Shown here: in pieces, positions 1 through 8,520 of the stretch
Layout: each line of letters begins with the position of its first letter
How positions within the stretch are numbered: the first letter of the stretch is position 1
DNA from: an uncultured Clostridia bacterium
Lineage (GTDB): Bacteria; Bacillota; Clostridia; TANB77; CAG-508
Assembly (NCBI GenBank): GCA_904381285.1
Contig: CAJFII010000004.1
Span: 25,201 to 89,200, forward strand
Reading direction: 5' to 3'
DNA: 64,000 nt
The notes under the pieces: model-generated
Seen by the model: the letters and a program-made list of their open reading frames with translations, nothing else
Told to the model about the DNA's origin: nothing
The model's database searches: none
Program-made: the position numbers and the translations under genes

Positions 1-844
1 TTTTTAATTTTATATTTCTTTTACTTTTTACATATTTTAGCAAATCTTTTAAATATAAAATACCTTTTATTTCATCAATTGTGTCTTCATATACTGGTAT
101 TCTACTATATCTATACTCTTCTAATTCTTCAATTAATTCATTTACATTCATATCTATATTAAGAGCATAAATATCTGTTCTATGTGTCATTACTTCAGAA
201 ACAGTAGTATCATTAAATTCAAACACATTATTAATAAGCTCTCTTTCATTTTCTTCTATTGAGCCTTTTTCTTCACCTTCATCTACCATCATTTTTATTT
301 CTTCTTCTGTTACTACTTCTTCATCTTTTTCTGAAACACCAAATAGTTTAGAAACTATGTTAGTAGATATTGTTAATAATTTTACAAATGGTACAGTTAA
401 TATATAAATAAATCTTATAATCCCTATTGTTGCAAATGCAATTTTTTCATAATTTTTCATTGCTAATCTTTTTGGCACTAATTCTCCAAATACTAATGTA
501 AAGAAAGATAATATCATTGTAATAATTATAATTGATAAACTTTGCCATACAGATATTGAAACTGTTGGAATTAAATTATTTAAAATTGGTGCTAATTTAC
601 TTGCAAAAGCATCTGATGCAAATGCACTTGACAAGAAACCTGCTAAAGTAATTCCTATTTGTATTGTTGCTAAAAATCTACTTGGATTTTCTAACATTTT
701 TAATATTTGTTTTGCTTTTTTATCACCATTTTTAGCTTGTTTTGCAATTTTAGCATCATTTAATGAAATGAAAGCAATTTCACTTGCTGCAAAAAAAGCA
801 TTTAAGAGTATTAATATAATTAATATTAAAATTTGAGAAAACAT
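1..844 (-). CDS. CNNM/DUF21-CBS transporter-like membrane protein (hemolysin C family), 3'-truncated by window edge
   Basis: The ORF is open from ATG 844-842 to the left edge, so the C-terminus is missing. The start follows an AGAAAGGAAAG ribosome site. The N-terminus is a DUF21 (CNNM) transmembrane domain opening with MFSQILILIILILLNAFFAA and carrying the family motif F-G-E-L-V-P-K-R at about residue 120. A CBS-domain region near the edge reads V-M-T-H-R-T-D followed by Y-R-Y-S-R-I-P-V-Y-E-D. CNNM/CorC proteins are linked to Mg2+ or other cation efflux; the 'hemolysin' label is historical. The gene has its own sigma-A-type promoter at 933-961. Family assignment is secure; substrate is unknown. 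Confidence 0.88.
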   Translation of the reverse strand, partial: MFSQILILIILILLNAFFAASEIAFISLNDAKIAKQAKNGDKKAKQILKMLENPSRFLATIQIGITLAGFLSSAFASDAFASKLAPILNNLIPTVSISVWQSLSIIIITMILSFFTLVFGELVPKRLAMKNYEKIAFATIGIIRFIYILTVPFVKLLTISTNIVSKLFGVSEKDEEVVTEEEIKMMVDEGEEKGSIEENERELINNVFEFNDTTVSEVMTHRTDIYALNIDMNVNELIEELEEYRYSRIPVYEDTIDEIKGILYLKDLLKYVKSKRNIKLK

Positions 845-932
845 TTGCTTATATTCTTTCCTTTCTTCTACACATATTCGCAATTACTTAGCGAAATGCA
901 CATGTGGCAAAGCCACTTTTCTTATAAGAAAT

Positions 933-961
933 ATTATATATTTAACCCTTTTATATGTCAA
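933..961 (-). promoter_or_regulatory. Sigma-A promoter and short leader for the CNNM gene
   Basis: Minus strand shows TTGACA (956-961), a 17-bp spacer and TATAAT (933-938), a consensus promoter. Transcription would begin near 926. The roughly 80-nt leader to the ATG at 844 contains a GTGGC/GCCAC hairpin (about 904-916) and a second TTCGC/GCGAA stem. It matches no riboswitch class that I recognise. Confidence 0.75.
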
Positions 962-978
962 TTGTTTTCATACATTTT

Positions 979-2487
979 TTACCTGCTTGCTACTGGTAAA
1001 ATTGGTACTTTTGTACTATTTAGCATTACCATATCTATGTAGTTTATATAATCTTGTCTTGTCATTTTAAGTTCTTCGTTTTCGCCAGTTATTTTTCTAT
1101 TTTGTATATTTAATTCTTCTATTACATTGTTATATACATTTTCTTTTTCTATATTTTCAACATTTTTTCTATTTATAGTATTTATAAAATTATTTACATT
1201 ATGCAAATTTGTTTCATTTGTTTGATTTATTATTTCTTTATTTAGATTTGTATTAGTAATATTTGATACTTCTTTTATATTATTTTCTATTATGTTCTTG
1301 TTTTCTTCTATTACATGTATTTCTTTATCTATATTTGTACTTTCTTGAGTCTTTGCTATGTCATTTTCTACTGTTATTTTAACTGTTTTGGCTTCTTGTG
1401 CATCAATTTCTATTATACCTTTATTTATTGTATAATCATTTACTACTGAATTTTGTTTTAAATAATATATTCCATTTTCTAATTCTAAAGTAATTTTTCC
1501 TTCTTCATTTGTAATTAAATTTTCAGCTACTATATTATTATCTTTATTTAATATTGAAAATGTATTTCCTTGTATAGGTGTTTGTTTTTGTCTATCTATA
1601 TTAGTTATTTCTATTTTTGGTTTTTTCATAGCCTCTATATTAATATTGAATTCTTTTTCAATTTTTTCTATTCCATTTTCTGCTACAACATAGATATCTT
1701 GCAAATTTTCGGTTTCTTTATGTGTATATACTAATATACCTTCTTTTTCATATGAAAATTTTAATTTTACTTGTTGTTTTTCATATTTAGGAACTACTAA
1801 AAGAAATGTATCATTATTTAAAAATTCATATTTTTCATTTCCATTATTATCTAGAATTTTGACATTTTCTCCTTTTTCTATTTTAATTGTTCCACTTTCT
1901 ACATTAGTTGATTTTACTTTATATTCTTTATATTGATATGTATTATCTTTTTCATATTCTTTCCACTCGCTATTATTTTCAATTAATTCTATAGAATTTT
2001 TTTGTTCTTTAGCAGCATCTTCTAATATTTTACTAGTTGCATTTAAAATTCTTTGCCCTTCTTCATTGTTTATAACATAATCTTGTATATTTCTTTTTTC
2101 CATTACTATATAAATTGCTTCTTGTGTTGCAAGAAATGCTTCTACTTCATTATTGCATTGCAATTCTTCTACTGTTTTTATACCATACCCATGTTTTAAT
2201 ATATTTTTAACATCTTCATTTTGATAAATTTCAAGTTGCAACGGATATACACTATGTCTTGCATCACTCTTTTTTAATGTGTAAGCTGGTCTTAGTTCTC
2301 CTGTATCACGATTTTTACAATCTCTTTTTACAGCCATTGGTTCTTCTTGTTTGTATGTATATGGAATACTACTATTCCAAACTGCCATAATTATTAAATT
2401 TTCATCTATTAAACTTGCATAACTCATGTTAAAGATACTAATTATCATTATAATAATACTAAATACGCTAATTACTTTATATTTCAT
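979..2487 (-). CDS. Secreted thioester-domain / SpaA-fold surface protein with truncated sorting-like end
   Basis: ATG 2487 is chosen because GAGAGG lies just upstream and it begins a signal peptide (MKYKVISVFSIIIMIISIFN, cleavage near residue 24). The open frame runs 15 codons further upstream into the sortase-like gene. A TQEAIY motif (Gln about 122) matches the TQxAIW signature of thioester (TED) domains; Cys57 is the likely partner. Residues about 310-400 form a SpaA/Cna-B-like domain (KPKIEITNIDRQ...). A low-complexity Asn/Ile/Glu linker follows. The protein ends KVPILPVASR at the stop, so an LPxxx-like sequence has no hydrophobic tail or basic anchor. It pairs with the degenerate sortase gene 18 bp upstream. 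TED proteins bind host surfaces covalently; this role is inferred. Confidence 0.75.
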   Translation of the reverse strand: MKYKVISVFSIIIMIISIFNMSYASLIDENLIIMAVWNSSIPYTYKQEEPMAVKRDCKNRDTGELRPAYTLKKSDARHSVYPLQLEIYQNEDVKNILKHGYGIKTVEELQCNNEVEAFLATQEAIYIVMEKRNIQDYVINNEEGQRILNATSKILEDAAKEQKNSIELIENNSEWKEYEKDNTYQYKEYKVKSTNVESGTIKIEKGENVKILDNNGNEKYEFLNNDTFLLVVPKYEKQQVKLKFSYEKEGILVYTHKETENLQDIYVVAENGIEKIEKEFNINIEAMKKPKIEITNIDRQKQTPIQGNTFSILNKDNNIVAENLITNEEGKITLELENGIYYLKQNSVVNDYTINKGIIEIDAQEAKTVKITVENDIAKTQESTNIDKEIHVIEENKNIIENNIKEVSNITNTNLNKEIINQTNETNLHNVNNFINTINRKNVENIEKENVYNNVIEELNIQNRKITGENEELKMTRQDYINYIDMVMLNSTKVPILPVASR

Positions 2488-2504
2488 ATTTAAACATCCT
2501 CTCT

Positions 2505-3071
2505 TCAAATTATTTCTACTGCTTGTACACATCTTCTGTTTTCTGGTTGTTCCAGTATTCCTGTAATTAATGTAATTCTATTGTCCTGTGTTTTACTTAA
2601 ATACGACCAATCTGTTTGGCTTATTATTACATTTGTAGTTACTCTATATTCTTTTCTATTTTCACCTTTTATATATATAATGACATCTCCTTGTTGTAAC
2701 TTTTCAAGCTCAGCAAAATGATTTTCTTTATATCCCGCACTTGCTCCAACTAAGCCAATGTTTCCATCAATAGTTGGTGTTTGTGTGAAATGTCCTATAT
2801 AATTATTTATTACTTCTTCATCTGTTCCTTCTTCTATTTGGGCTGAAACATTAATTTTAGGTATAATTAGTTTCCATTCTTCAATGTTTTCTTGTGTTGA
2901 TAGTTTTTCTTTATTTTCTTCTACCTTTGTTGTTTTGGCTTCTACATCATTGTTTTTTAAACTAAATATCATAATTGTTAAAAAATTAGTTTGTATAAAT
3001 ATGACAATAGCAATGATAAGAGTCACCAAATTAATACATCTTTTGCTATAACAATTCATGCATAATCTCAC
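2505..3071 (-). CDS. Class D-like sortase homologue lacking catalytic Cys and His (pseudosortase)
   Basis: The protein has 188 residues with an N-terminal membrane anchor (about 13-36) and a sortase beta-barrel. The catalytic signature TLxTC reads I-T-L-I-T-G, so Cys is Gly. The usual G-H-R/S-Y histidine position reads L-V-G-A-S-A-G, so His is absent. The C-terminal Arg region (PENRRCVQA) is kept. The DNA at both positions is unambiguous in this sequence. The gene is immediately upstream of the thioester surface protein and likely cotranscribed. It cannot act as a classical transpeptidase; a binding or scaffold role is possible. An alternative start is Met5. Confidence 0.8.
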   Translation of the reverse strand: MRLCMNCYSKRCINLVTLIIAIVIFIQTNFLTIMIFSLKNNDVEAKTTKVEENKEKLSTQENIEEWKLIIPKINVSAQIEEGTDEEVINNYIGHFTQTPTIDGNIGLVGASAGYKENHFAELEKLQQGDVIIYIKGENRKEYRVTTNVIISQTDWSYLSKTQDNRITLITGILEQPENRRCVQAVEII

Positions 3072-3461
3072 ACTCCTAATTATTAAATTTTGTTTTTTGG
3101 GATTTTTAAATTTAGATCTAAATTCTTTTAGAATTCTTAAAATTGATTTTAAATTTTTCTAGAAATAATATAATTATATAATAAAACATTTTGATTAATT
3201 TGTAAAGAATTTTTTATCGACAAAAGCTGCCAAAATTCGACTTCGGCAGCTTTCTAAAAAATATTTTTAATTTGGGTATTTCACCTGTATATTAAGTTAT
3301 TTCTAACATTCCTCCTATAGCTTTTATTATTTATATTTATGTTATTTCATTCTAATTATATAATAGTAATCTTTTTATTCCTCCTTTCTCTTTGTTCATT
3401 TTATATTTTATCCTGCATTTATGTTCTAATTGTGAATGAAATTTGGAATGTTGGTAAAAGA
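3072..3461. other. Intergenic region with inverted repeats and no gene
   Basis: A GC-rich hairpin for this genome lies at 3222-3254, with arms AAAGCTGCC and GGCAGCTTT. It has no clear T-tract on either strand, so I do not call it a terminator with confidence. Near 3105-3160 two AT-rich palindromes (around AGATCT and GAATTC) lie in the presumed leader of the sortase-like operon. A weak TTTACA-17-TATTAT promoter for that operon may lie near 3180-3210. Two Shine-Dalgarno-like stretches on the minus strand (about 3316 and 3380) lead into no ORF. Confidence 0.45.
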
Positions 3462-4346
3462 TTATCCATATATATAATTTTCTGTTTTTGTTTTTTCTAA
3501 TATTTCTACAATTTCATCTATTATGTCTTTTGGTGTTGAAGCACCAGCCATCACACCTACTTTTTTAAATCTTTTAATATAATTTAAGTATAAATCATCT
3601 ATTGTTTCTACTAACATTGCATTATTACATTCTTTTAGAGAAATTTCATATAATTTTTTTGTGTTAGAACTATTCTTTCCTCCTATAACAATCATTAATT
3701 CAACTTGTTTTGCTATTTGGCTTGTTTCTATTTGTCTTAATCTTGTAGCATCACATATAGTTTTATTAACTTCTAAGTTTGAATCTTTTTTTATCATTTT
3801 TTTAATATTTGAAACATATTGTTCAAATTTATCCATTGAAAATGTAGTTTGTGAAACTATTGCAATGTTTCGTATATCTTTTTTATTTATATCTTCAATT
3901 GTAGTTTTTATATCTTCAGGATTTTCAACAATACTTATATTAGGCTTACCAAAACTATAGGTTCCTATTACCTCTGGGTGTTCTTTTTCTCCCATTAAAA
4001 TAATATAGTATCCATTTTCAGCATAATTTTCTACTTGTTTATGGATTTGTAGTACTTTTGGACATGTTAAATCTATTAATTTTATATTTTTTTCTTCTAT
4101 TTTTTTATAAGTTTCTTTCGGAATACCATGAGCTCTAATAATTAAATGTACATCATTTGGAACATCTGAAATATCATCTACTATCTTTAGGCCCTTTAGT
4201 TTTAGTTTTTCAGTTACTTGTTTATTATGTATTAGTTGGCCCAAACAGTAAATTTTTCCAAATTGTTCTGCGTATTTTTCAGTTTTTATTACTGCATTTT
4301 TTACTCCTGGACAGAAACCAGCTCTTTTCCCAAAAATTACTTCCAT
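3462..4346 (-). CDS. ispH: 4-hydroxy-3-methylbut-2-enyl diphosphate reductase
   Basis: IspH (LytB) makes IPP and DMAPP from HMBPP in the last step of the MEP isoprenoid pathway, using a [4Fe-4S] cluster. The three cluster cysteines are visible: Cys12 in F-C-P-G-V, Cys95 in D-L-T-C-P-K, and Cys198 in I-C-D-A-T-R-L-R-Q. At 294 residues it is a normal stand-alone IspH without the ribosomal S1 fusion seen in some Clostridia. A small membrane-protein gene lies 18 bp upstream and may be cotranscribed. Confidence 0.95.
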   Translation of the reverse strand: MEVIFGKRAGFCPGVKNAVIKTEKYAEQFGKIYCLGQLIHNKQVTEKLKLKGLKIVDDISDVPNDVHLIIRAHGIPKETYKKIEEKNIKLIDLTCPKVLQIHKQVENYAENGYYIILMGEKEHPEVIGTYSFGKPNISIVENPEDIKTTIEDINKKDIRNIAIVSQTTFSMDKFEQYVSNIKKMIKKDSNLEVNKTICDATRLRQIETSQIAKQVELMIVIGGKNSSNTKKLYEISLKECNNAMLVETIDDLYLNYIKRFKKVGVMAGASTPKDIIDEIVEILEKTKTENYIYG

Positions 4347-4364
4347 AACAATTCCTTCATTTCA

Positions 4365-4565
4365 CTATATTGTATTTAGCATTTCTATGAAATAATATAT
4401 TAGTGTAAAATTTAATATACTAAATAATGCTCCTATAGTAATTAGTAATGTAATAAACTTGTTATTTTTTATTCGTTTATATAATCTTCTAAAAAAAGAA
4501 TATTCTAACTTGTCCTTTTTTTCATTATAACGAATACTAAATATTTCATCTTTTGCATACTCCAT
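4365..4565 (-). CDS. Small single-pass membrane protein, function unknown
   Basis: The protein has 66 residues with a charged N-terminal half (K-D-K-L-E-Y, R-R-L-Y-K-R-I-K) followed by one hydrophobic segment at about 37-62. A strong AAGGAGG ribosome site precedes the ATG. It lies between uvrC and ispH, co-directional with both. I do not recognise a family, and the reading frame is supported mainly by the ribosome site and the membrane-protein pattern. Confidence 0.6.
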   Translation of the reverse strand: MEYAKDEIFSIRYNEKKDKLEYSFFRRLYKRIKNNKFITLLITIGALFSILNFTLIYYFIEMLNTI

Positions 4566-4669
4566 AATAAATCCTCCTTAATATTTCATTAATATTAAAT
4601 ATATGCTCTTTTTTATGGAATATGACTATTGTTTATAAAATGATATCATATTTTTTAGTGTGTTTTCAA

Positions 4670-6469
4670 CTAATTTTGTCTTTTTTTTAGTTCTTCTTTT
4701 ATTTTTTTTGCTAAGTTTTCATTTATTCCTTTTATTTTTATAAGTTCGTCTATGCTTGCATCTCCTATTTTATCTATACTTCCAAATTGTTTTAATAGTG
4801 CTTGTTTTTTTGCATCTCCTATTCCTGGTATATCATCTAATGCTGATTTAGTCATTTCTTTATCACGTAGTTTTCTATGATACTCAATCGCAGTTTTATG
4901 AACTTCATCTTGAAAATTAGTTATTAAATTCATTAAATCTTCAGATAGTTCTTGTTCTTTTCTATTTTCATCTATTAATGCTCTCGTTCTGTGTTTATCA
5001 TTTTTTATCATTCCATAGATTGGTATGTCTAAGTTATATTTATTTATAGCTTTTTTAGCAGCTCTCATTTGTGTAATTCCACCATCCACAAAAATTGCAT
5101 CTGGTAATTTTCCAAATCCACTATTTGTTGATTCAATAGAATGTTTTAATCTTCTTGTAATAACCTCTTCCATACATTTTGGATCATCTTGTGTTAGTAC
5201 AGTTTTTATTCTAAATCTTCTTGAAAGTTTATGGTTAATGACTCCATCTTGTAATACACACATCCCTGCAACCATGTAATTCCCAGATATATTAGATATA
5301 TCATATGTTTCTATTTTTCTTGGCATTTTATCCATTTTCAAAATTTCTTTTAATTCCATTAAAATATTATATTTGTCTTTAGACTTATTTTCCAAAGTAA
5401 CTTTTGCATTATTTTCAGCCATTTCTACAAATCTTAATTTTTCTCCTTTTTGAGGTGATTTAAGTTCCACTTTTCTTGACATTTTTTTAGATAACCATTC
5501 TTCTACAACTTCTTTATCTTCAATTTTTTCTTTTAGCATAATTTTATGTGGTATTTCATCTTTATTCATATAATACTGTTTTATGAAACTAGATAAAATT
5601 TCTTCATTTTTTACATCTTTCACATTATCAAAAAAGTAATGTTCTCTTCCTATCATTTTACTTTTTCTCACAAAAAATATTTCTACACATACATTCATTT
5701 CATTTCTTGCAAGACCTATAACGTCAATATCATTTTCTGTTATATTAGAAACTTTTTGTTTTTGTGAAATTCTTTGTATTGCAATTTTTTTGTCCCTTAA
5801 AAATGCTGCTTCTTCAAATTCAAGTTTCTCTGATGCTTCTAATATTTGTTTATCCAACTCTTTTAGTATATTATCTATTTTACCTTCTAATAACATAATA
5901 ATTTGATCAATTTGTTCTTTATAATCCTCTTTAGAGATATACCCCATACATGGAGCTGCACAACGTTTTATATGATAATTTAAACAAGGCCTTTTAGTAG
6001 ATTTAAAACTCTTGCATTGTCGTATCTTAAATTTGTTTTTTATAAAGTCTACCATTTCTTTTGCACTTCCAGAATTTGCATATGGTCCAAAATATTTTGC
6101 TCCATCATTAAGTATTTTTCTAGTTATAGAAACATTTGGGTAATCTGATTTTACATCTACTTTTATATATGGATATGTTTTATCATCTTTTAAAAGTACA
6201 TTAAATTTAGGCATATTTTCTTTTATTAAATTACATTCTAATATTAATGCTTCTGCCTCATTATCTGTAACTATATATTCAAAATGATCTATTAATGAAA
6301 CCATATTTTCTATTCTTTTAGTTTTGTTATTTTTTCTAAAATATTGCCTAACTCTATTCCTTAATATTACTGCTTTACCAACATATATTATTTTGTCGTC
6401 TTTATCACGCATAATATATACTCCAGGTTTATTTGGCAATTTTTTAAGTTCCTCTTCTATATTAAACAT
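4670..6469 (-). CDS. uvrC: Excinuclease ABC subunit C
   Basis: UvrC makes both incisions in nucleotide excision repair with UvrA and UvrB. The order of domains is GIY-YIG nuclease (residues about 13-95, G-V-Y-I-M-R and Y-V-G-K-A), Cys-rich linker (C-K-S-F, C-L-N-Y, C-A-A-P-C), UVR motif near 200-235, RNase H-like nuclease (V-D-G-G at about 465), and tandem helix-hairpin-helix at the C-terminus (D-D-I-P-G-I-G). Length 599 is typical. A structured RNA gene lies directly upstream and ends before it. Confidence 0.97.
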   Translation of the reverse strand: MFNIEEELKKLPNKPGVYIMRDKDDKIIYVGKAVILRNRVRQYFRKNNKTKRIENMVSLIDHFEYIVTDNEAEALILECNLIKENMPKFNVLLKDDKTYPYIKVDVKSDYPNVSITRKILNDGAKYFGPYANSGSAKEMVDFIKNKFKIRQCKSFKSTKRPCLNYHIKRCAAPCMGYISKEDYKEQIDQIIMLLEGKIDNILKELDKQILEASEKLEFEEAAFLRDKKIAIQRISQKQKVSNITENDIDVIGLARNEMNVCVEIFFVRKSKMIGREHYFFDNVKDVKNEEILSSFIKQYYMNKDEIPHKIMLKEKIEDKEVVEEWLSKKMSRKVELKSPQKGEKLRFVEMAENNAKVTLENKSKDKYNILMELKEILKMDKMPRKIETYDISNISGNYMVAGMCVLQDGVINHKLSRRFRIKTVLTQDDPKCMEEVITRRLKHSIESTNSGFGKLPDAIFVDGGITQMRAAKKAINKYNLDIPIYGMIKNDKHRTRALIDENRKEQELSEDLMNLITNFQDEVHKTAIEYHRKLRDKEMTKSALDDIPGIGDAKKQALLKQFGSIDKIGDASIDELIKIKGINENLAKKIKEELKKRQN

Positions 6470-6503
6470 ATTTTTTCTCCTATACTATTAGTATATTTTA
6501 CGG

Positions 6504-6632
6504 TTAAAAAATACAGATGTGTTTAGCTTTTCACATCTGTATTCCCCTCTTGCATTTAGCAAGCCAACCCCCATATAACTTGCTTTACCAAGTTACTAAA
6601 CAGTGTCTCTATATGTTATTCCCTTATAACAT
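6504..6632 (-). ncRNA. Free-standing structured small RNA with own promoter and terminator
   Basis: No ORF lies between hpt and uvrC, but a full RNA transcription unit is visible. TTGACA-17-TAAAAT (6639-6667) places the start near 6632. The RNA would fold as a 5' hairpin (ATATGTTAT/ATAACATAT, loop AAGGGA), a TAACTTG/CAAGTTA hairpin, a CTTGC/GCAAG hairpin, and a 12-bp terminator (arms 6532-6543 and 6510-6521) followed by TTTTT. G-rich single-stranded runs (AAGGGA, GGGGG, AGGGG) lie between or in loops. It does not fold like 6S RNA and matches no riboswitch I know. It could instead be a uvrC leader with an attenuator. Confidence 0.6.
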
Positions 6633-6638
6633 ATTTAT

Positions 6639-6667
6639 ATTTTACATCACTAAAATTTAATTGTCAA
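6639..6667 (-). promoter_or_regulatory. Sigma-A promoter of the structured RNA
   Basis: TTGACA (6662-6667), a 17-bp spacer and TAAAAT (6639-6644) are read on the minus strand. The -35 hexamer is also part of the 3' arm of the 16-bp hairpin that follows hpt. Confidence 0.7.
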
Positions 6668-6697
6668 TATTTTTATTCAATTTGACAATTAAATTTT
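6652..6697 (-). terminator. Hairpin after hpt overlapping the next promoter
   Basis: A perfect 16-bp inverted repeat (6652-6667 and 6682-6697) starts at the hpt stop codon and its second arm ends in TTTT. It is very AT-rich, so termination strength is uncertain. Its distal arm contains the TTGACA of the RNA promoter. Confidence 0.5.
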
Positions 6698-6698
6698 A

Positions 6699-7217
6699 TT
6701 ATTCTTCTATATATGCTATATATGGTAAGTTTCTATATAATTCATTAAAATCTAGTCCATACCCTACTACAAATTTGTCTGGAATTTGAAAACCCACATA
6801 ATCAACTTTTACATCATATATTCTTCTTTCAGGTTTATCTAATAATGTACATAATTTAAGACTGCTCGGCTTTCTTCCTTTTAAATGTTCTATTAAATAG
6901 CTAAGTGTTCTTCCTGTATCTATAATATCTTCTACAATTATAACATCTTTACCATCTATTGATTCTTTTAAATCTAATTTTAATTCAATATTTTCTGAGC
7001 CTATAGTAGAAGAACCATAACTTGATACTTGTATGAATTCTATTTTTACATTTTTATTAATTTTTTTTGCAAGGTCTACTGTAAAAAATGTAGATCCTTT
7101 TAAAATACATATAAGAACTATATCTTTTCCTATATAATCTTTTTCTATTTGTTCTGCTATTTCTTTAATTCTGTTTTGTATTTTTTCTTCATCAATTAAT
7201 ACTTTTAAATTTTCCAT
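6699..7217 (-). CDS. hpt: Hypoxanthine phosphoribosyltransferase
   Basis: Hpt salvages hypoxanthine or guanine to IMP or GMP with PRPP. The PRPP-binding loop V-I-I-V-E-D-I-I-D-T-G-R-T-L is present near residue 90-105, and the flexible-loop S-S-Y-G-S motif lies near 66. Length 172 is typical of Firmicute Hpt. It appears to be monocistronic with its own leader upstream (7218-7300). Confidence 0.95.
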   Translation of the reverse strand: MENLKVLIDEEKIQNRIKEIAEQIEKDYIGKDIVLICILKGSTFFTVDLAKKINKNVKIEFIQVSSYGSSTIGSENIELKLDLKESIDGKDVIIVEDIIDTGRTLSYLIEHLKGRKPSSLKLCTLLDKPERRIYDVKVDYVGFQIPDKFVVGYGLDFNELYRNLPYIAYIEE

Positions 7218-7442
7218 ATATACCCCTTTTCTTTATTTACTTATTCAAAAATAAATAACCTTAATTTGATAGTTCTTGCTATGTATTGTGTTCTTTAATT
7301 ATACCACTATATGCTTTTTTCGTAAAGGCTATTTCGTTATTTTACATGTATAGAAAATGTATGTTATTTTAATAATATATGTAGAATTTTATATTGTTTT
7401 ATATTATAATTATAATATATTTTTTAGAAAGGAGTTTTTTCT

Positions 7443-8099
7443 ATGGAAGAAGAAAATCAAAACAATTTAATTTCAAAAACCTTTTTCTGGATGTTTTTAG
7501 GTTTACTTGGTAGCGGAATTGTGGCATGGTATACTTATGCGTCAGGACTATATATTGATATTATTTTTAAAGGATATTTTAACATTTTATTAATTTTAGA
7601 ATTAGTTGTAGTCATTTTATTTTCATGGTTATTCAGAAAATTGTCTCCAACCATTGTTGGAATATTATACTTTTTGTATTCAATGATTAATGGGGTATTT
7701 TTATCTGTTGTCTTTATTGTTTTTGAATTGTCATCTGTTGTATGGTTATTTATAGCAAGTGCTGTTTTATTTGGTGGTATGGCCTTTTTTGGATATAAAA
7801 CAAATAAAGATTTAAGTAATTGGAGAACATTATTATTTGGTGTTTTAATTATTGGTCTAATCTTAAGTTTAATTAATATATTTTTTGGAAATTCTACGTT
7901 AGATATTATTATTGATTGGGTTATATTGCTTGTATTTTTTGGAGTTACTGCATATGATATGAATCAATTAAAACAATTACAATATGATGAAAGTTTAGAT
8001 AGAAACAAATTACACATTTATGGTGCTATGCAATTATATCTTGACTTTGTAAATATTTTCTTAAGAGTACTTGCATTATTTGGAAAAAGAAGAGATTAA
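7443..8099 (+). CDS. Bax inhibitor-1 / YccA family membrane protein
   Basis: The 218-residue protein has about seven hydrophobic segments and the conserved UPF0005 ending, F-G-V-T-A-Y-D-M-N-Q-L followed by Y-G-A-M-Q-L-Y-L-D-F-V-N-I-F-L. The pair of C-terminal aspartates typical of pH-sensitive BI-1 channels is present. GAAAGGAG precedes the ATG. It is a single-gene unit ended by a strong hairpin at 8111-8150. Family is confident; in bacteria the role (possibly Ca2+ leak or membrane stress) is not settled. Confidence 0.9.
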   Translation: MEEENQNNLISKTFFWMFLGLLGSGIVAWYTYASGLYIDIIFKGYFNILLILELVVVILFSWLFRKLSPTIVGILYFLYSMINGVFLSVVFIVFELSSVVWLFIASAVLFGGMAFFGYKTNKDLSNWRTLLFGVLIIGLILSLINIFFGNSTLDIIIDWVILLVFFGVTAYDMNQLKQLQYDESLDRNKLHIYGAMQLYLDFVNIFLRVLALFGKRRD

Positions 8100-8110
8100 T
8101 AATATTGAAA

Positions 8111-8150
8111 AAAACGACACATTTGCTTGATAAAAGCTATGTGTTGTTTT
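8111..8150 (+). terminator. Intrinsic terminator after the Bax-inhibitor gene
   Basis: Twelve-bp stem (8111-8122 with 8139-8150, one G-U pair) ends in a T-run that continues to 8152. Confidence 0.85.
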
Positions 8151-8299
8151 TTATTACCATCAATTTTTCTAGTATATCCAATTCTTATAGTTTAACTGTA
8201 GTTTATTAATTTTTTATATTGTACTTGCTACTTTTTGATTTTTGGTGTAATATACTATTATTGATTGAAAGTATTTGCTTTAATTTTTTAGAAAGGAGT

Positions 8300-8460
8300 A
8301 TTTTTTTATAAAGCGCCTGGACAATGTAAAACATTGTTGACGAGGTTAGAGTTTATCGAAATTTTCGGCGGATGGCTCTATGGCATAGTTACTGCCATTA
8401 ATTGCTAACAAAAAATAGTAGTAATACTATAACAAATTTAGCAGGGTAACTTTTATTATT
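8300..8460 (+). ncRNA. glmS ribozyme: glmS self-cleaving ribozyme / riboswitch
   Basis: The block AAGCGCCTGGACAATG at 8311-8326, followed by GACGAGGTTAGAGTTTATCG and CGGCGGATGGCTCTATGGC, is the conserved core of the glucosamine-6-phosphate-activated ribozyme (Rfam glmS class). Cleavage is expected between A8312 and G8313, the G of GCGCC. The P3/P4 end runs to about TAGCAGGGTAAC (8440-8451). It sits in the 5' UTR of glmS, 60-70 nt before the start codon. GlcN6P binding cleaves the mRNA and lowers GlmS synthesis. Confidence 0.96.
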
Positions 8461-8520
8461 TTATAGCAGTATACTTTCAATTCCATTTAATTATTTATTA
8501 TATAGGAGGTTACGAAAAAT

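Noticed and set aside
833..1042. Plus-strand 69-codon ORF
   Set aside because: It covers the minus-strand promoter/leader and overlaps two minus-strand genes, with no ribosome site.
3222..3254. Intrinsic terminator
   Set aside because: The stem is good but no T-run follows on either strand.
6504..6632. 6S RNA
   Set aside because: 6S folds as one long hairpin with closing 5'/3' pairing and a central bubble; this RNA has separate local hairpins and a terminator.
8300..8460. Novel RNA upstream of glmS
   Set aside because: It is the known glmS ribozyme.
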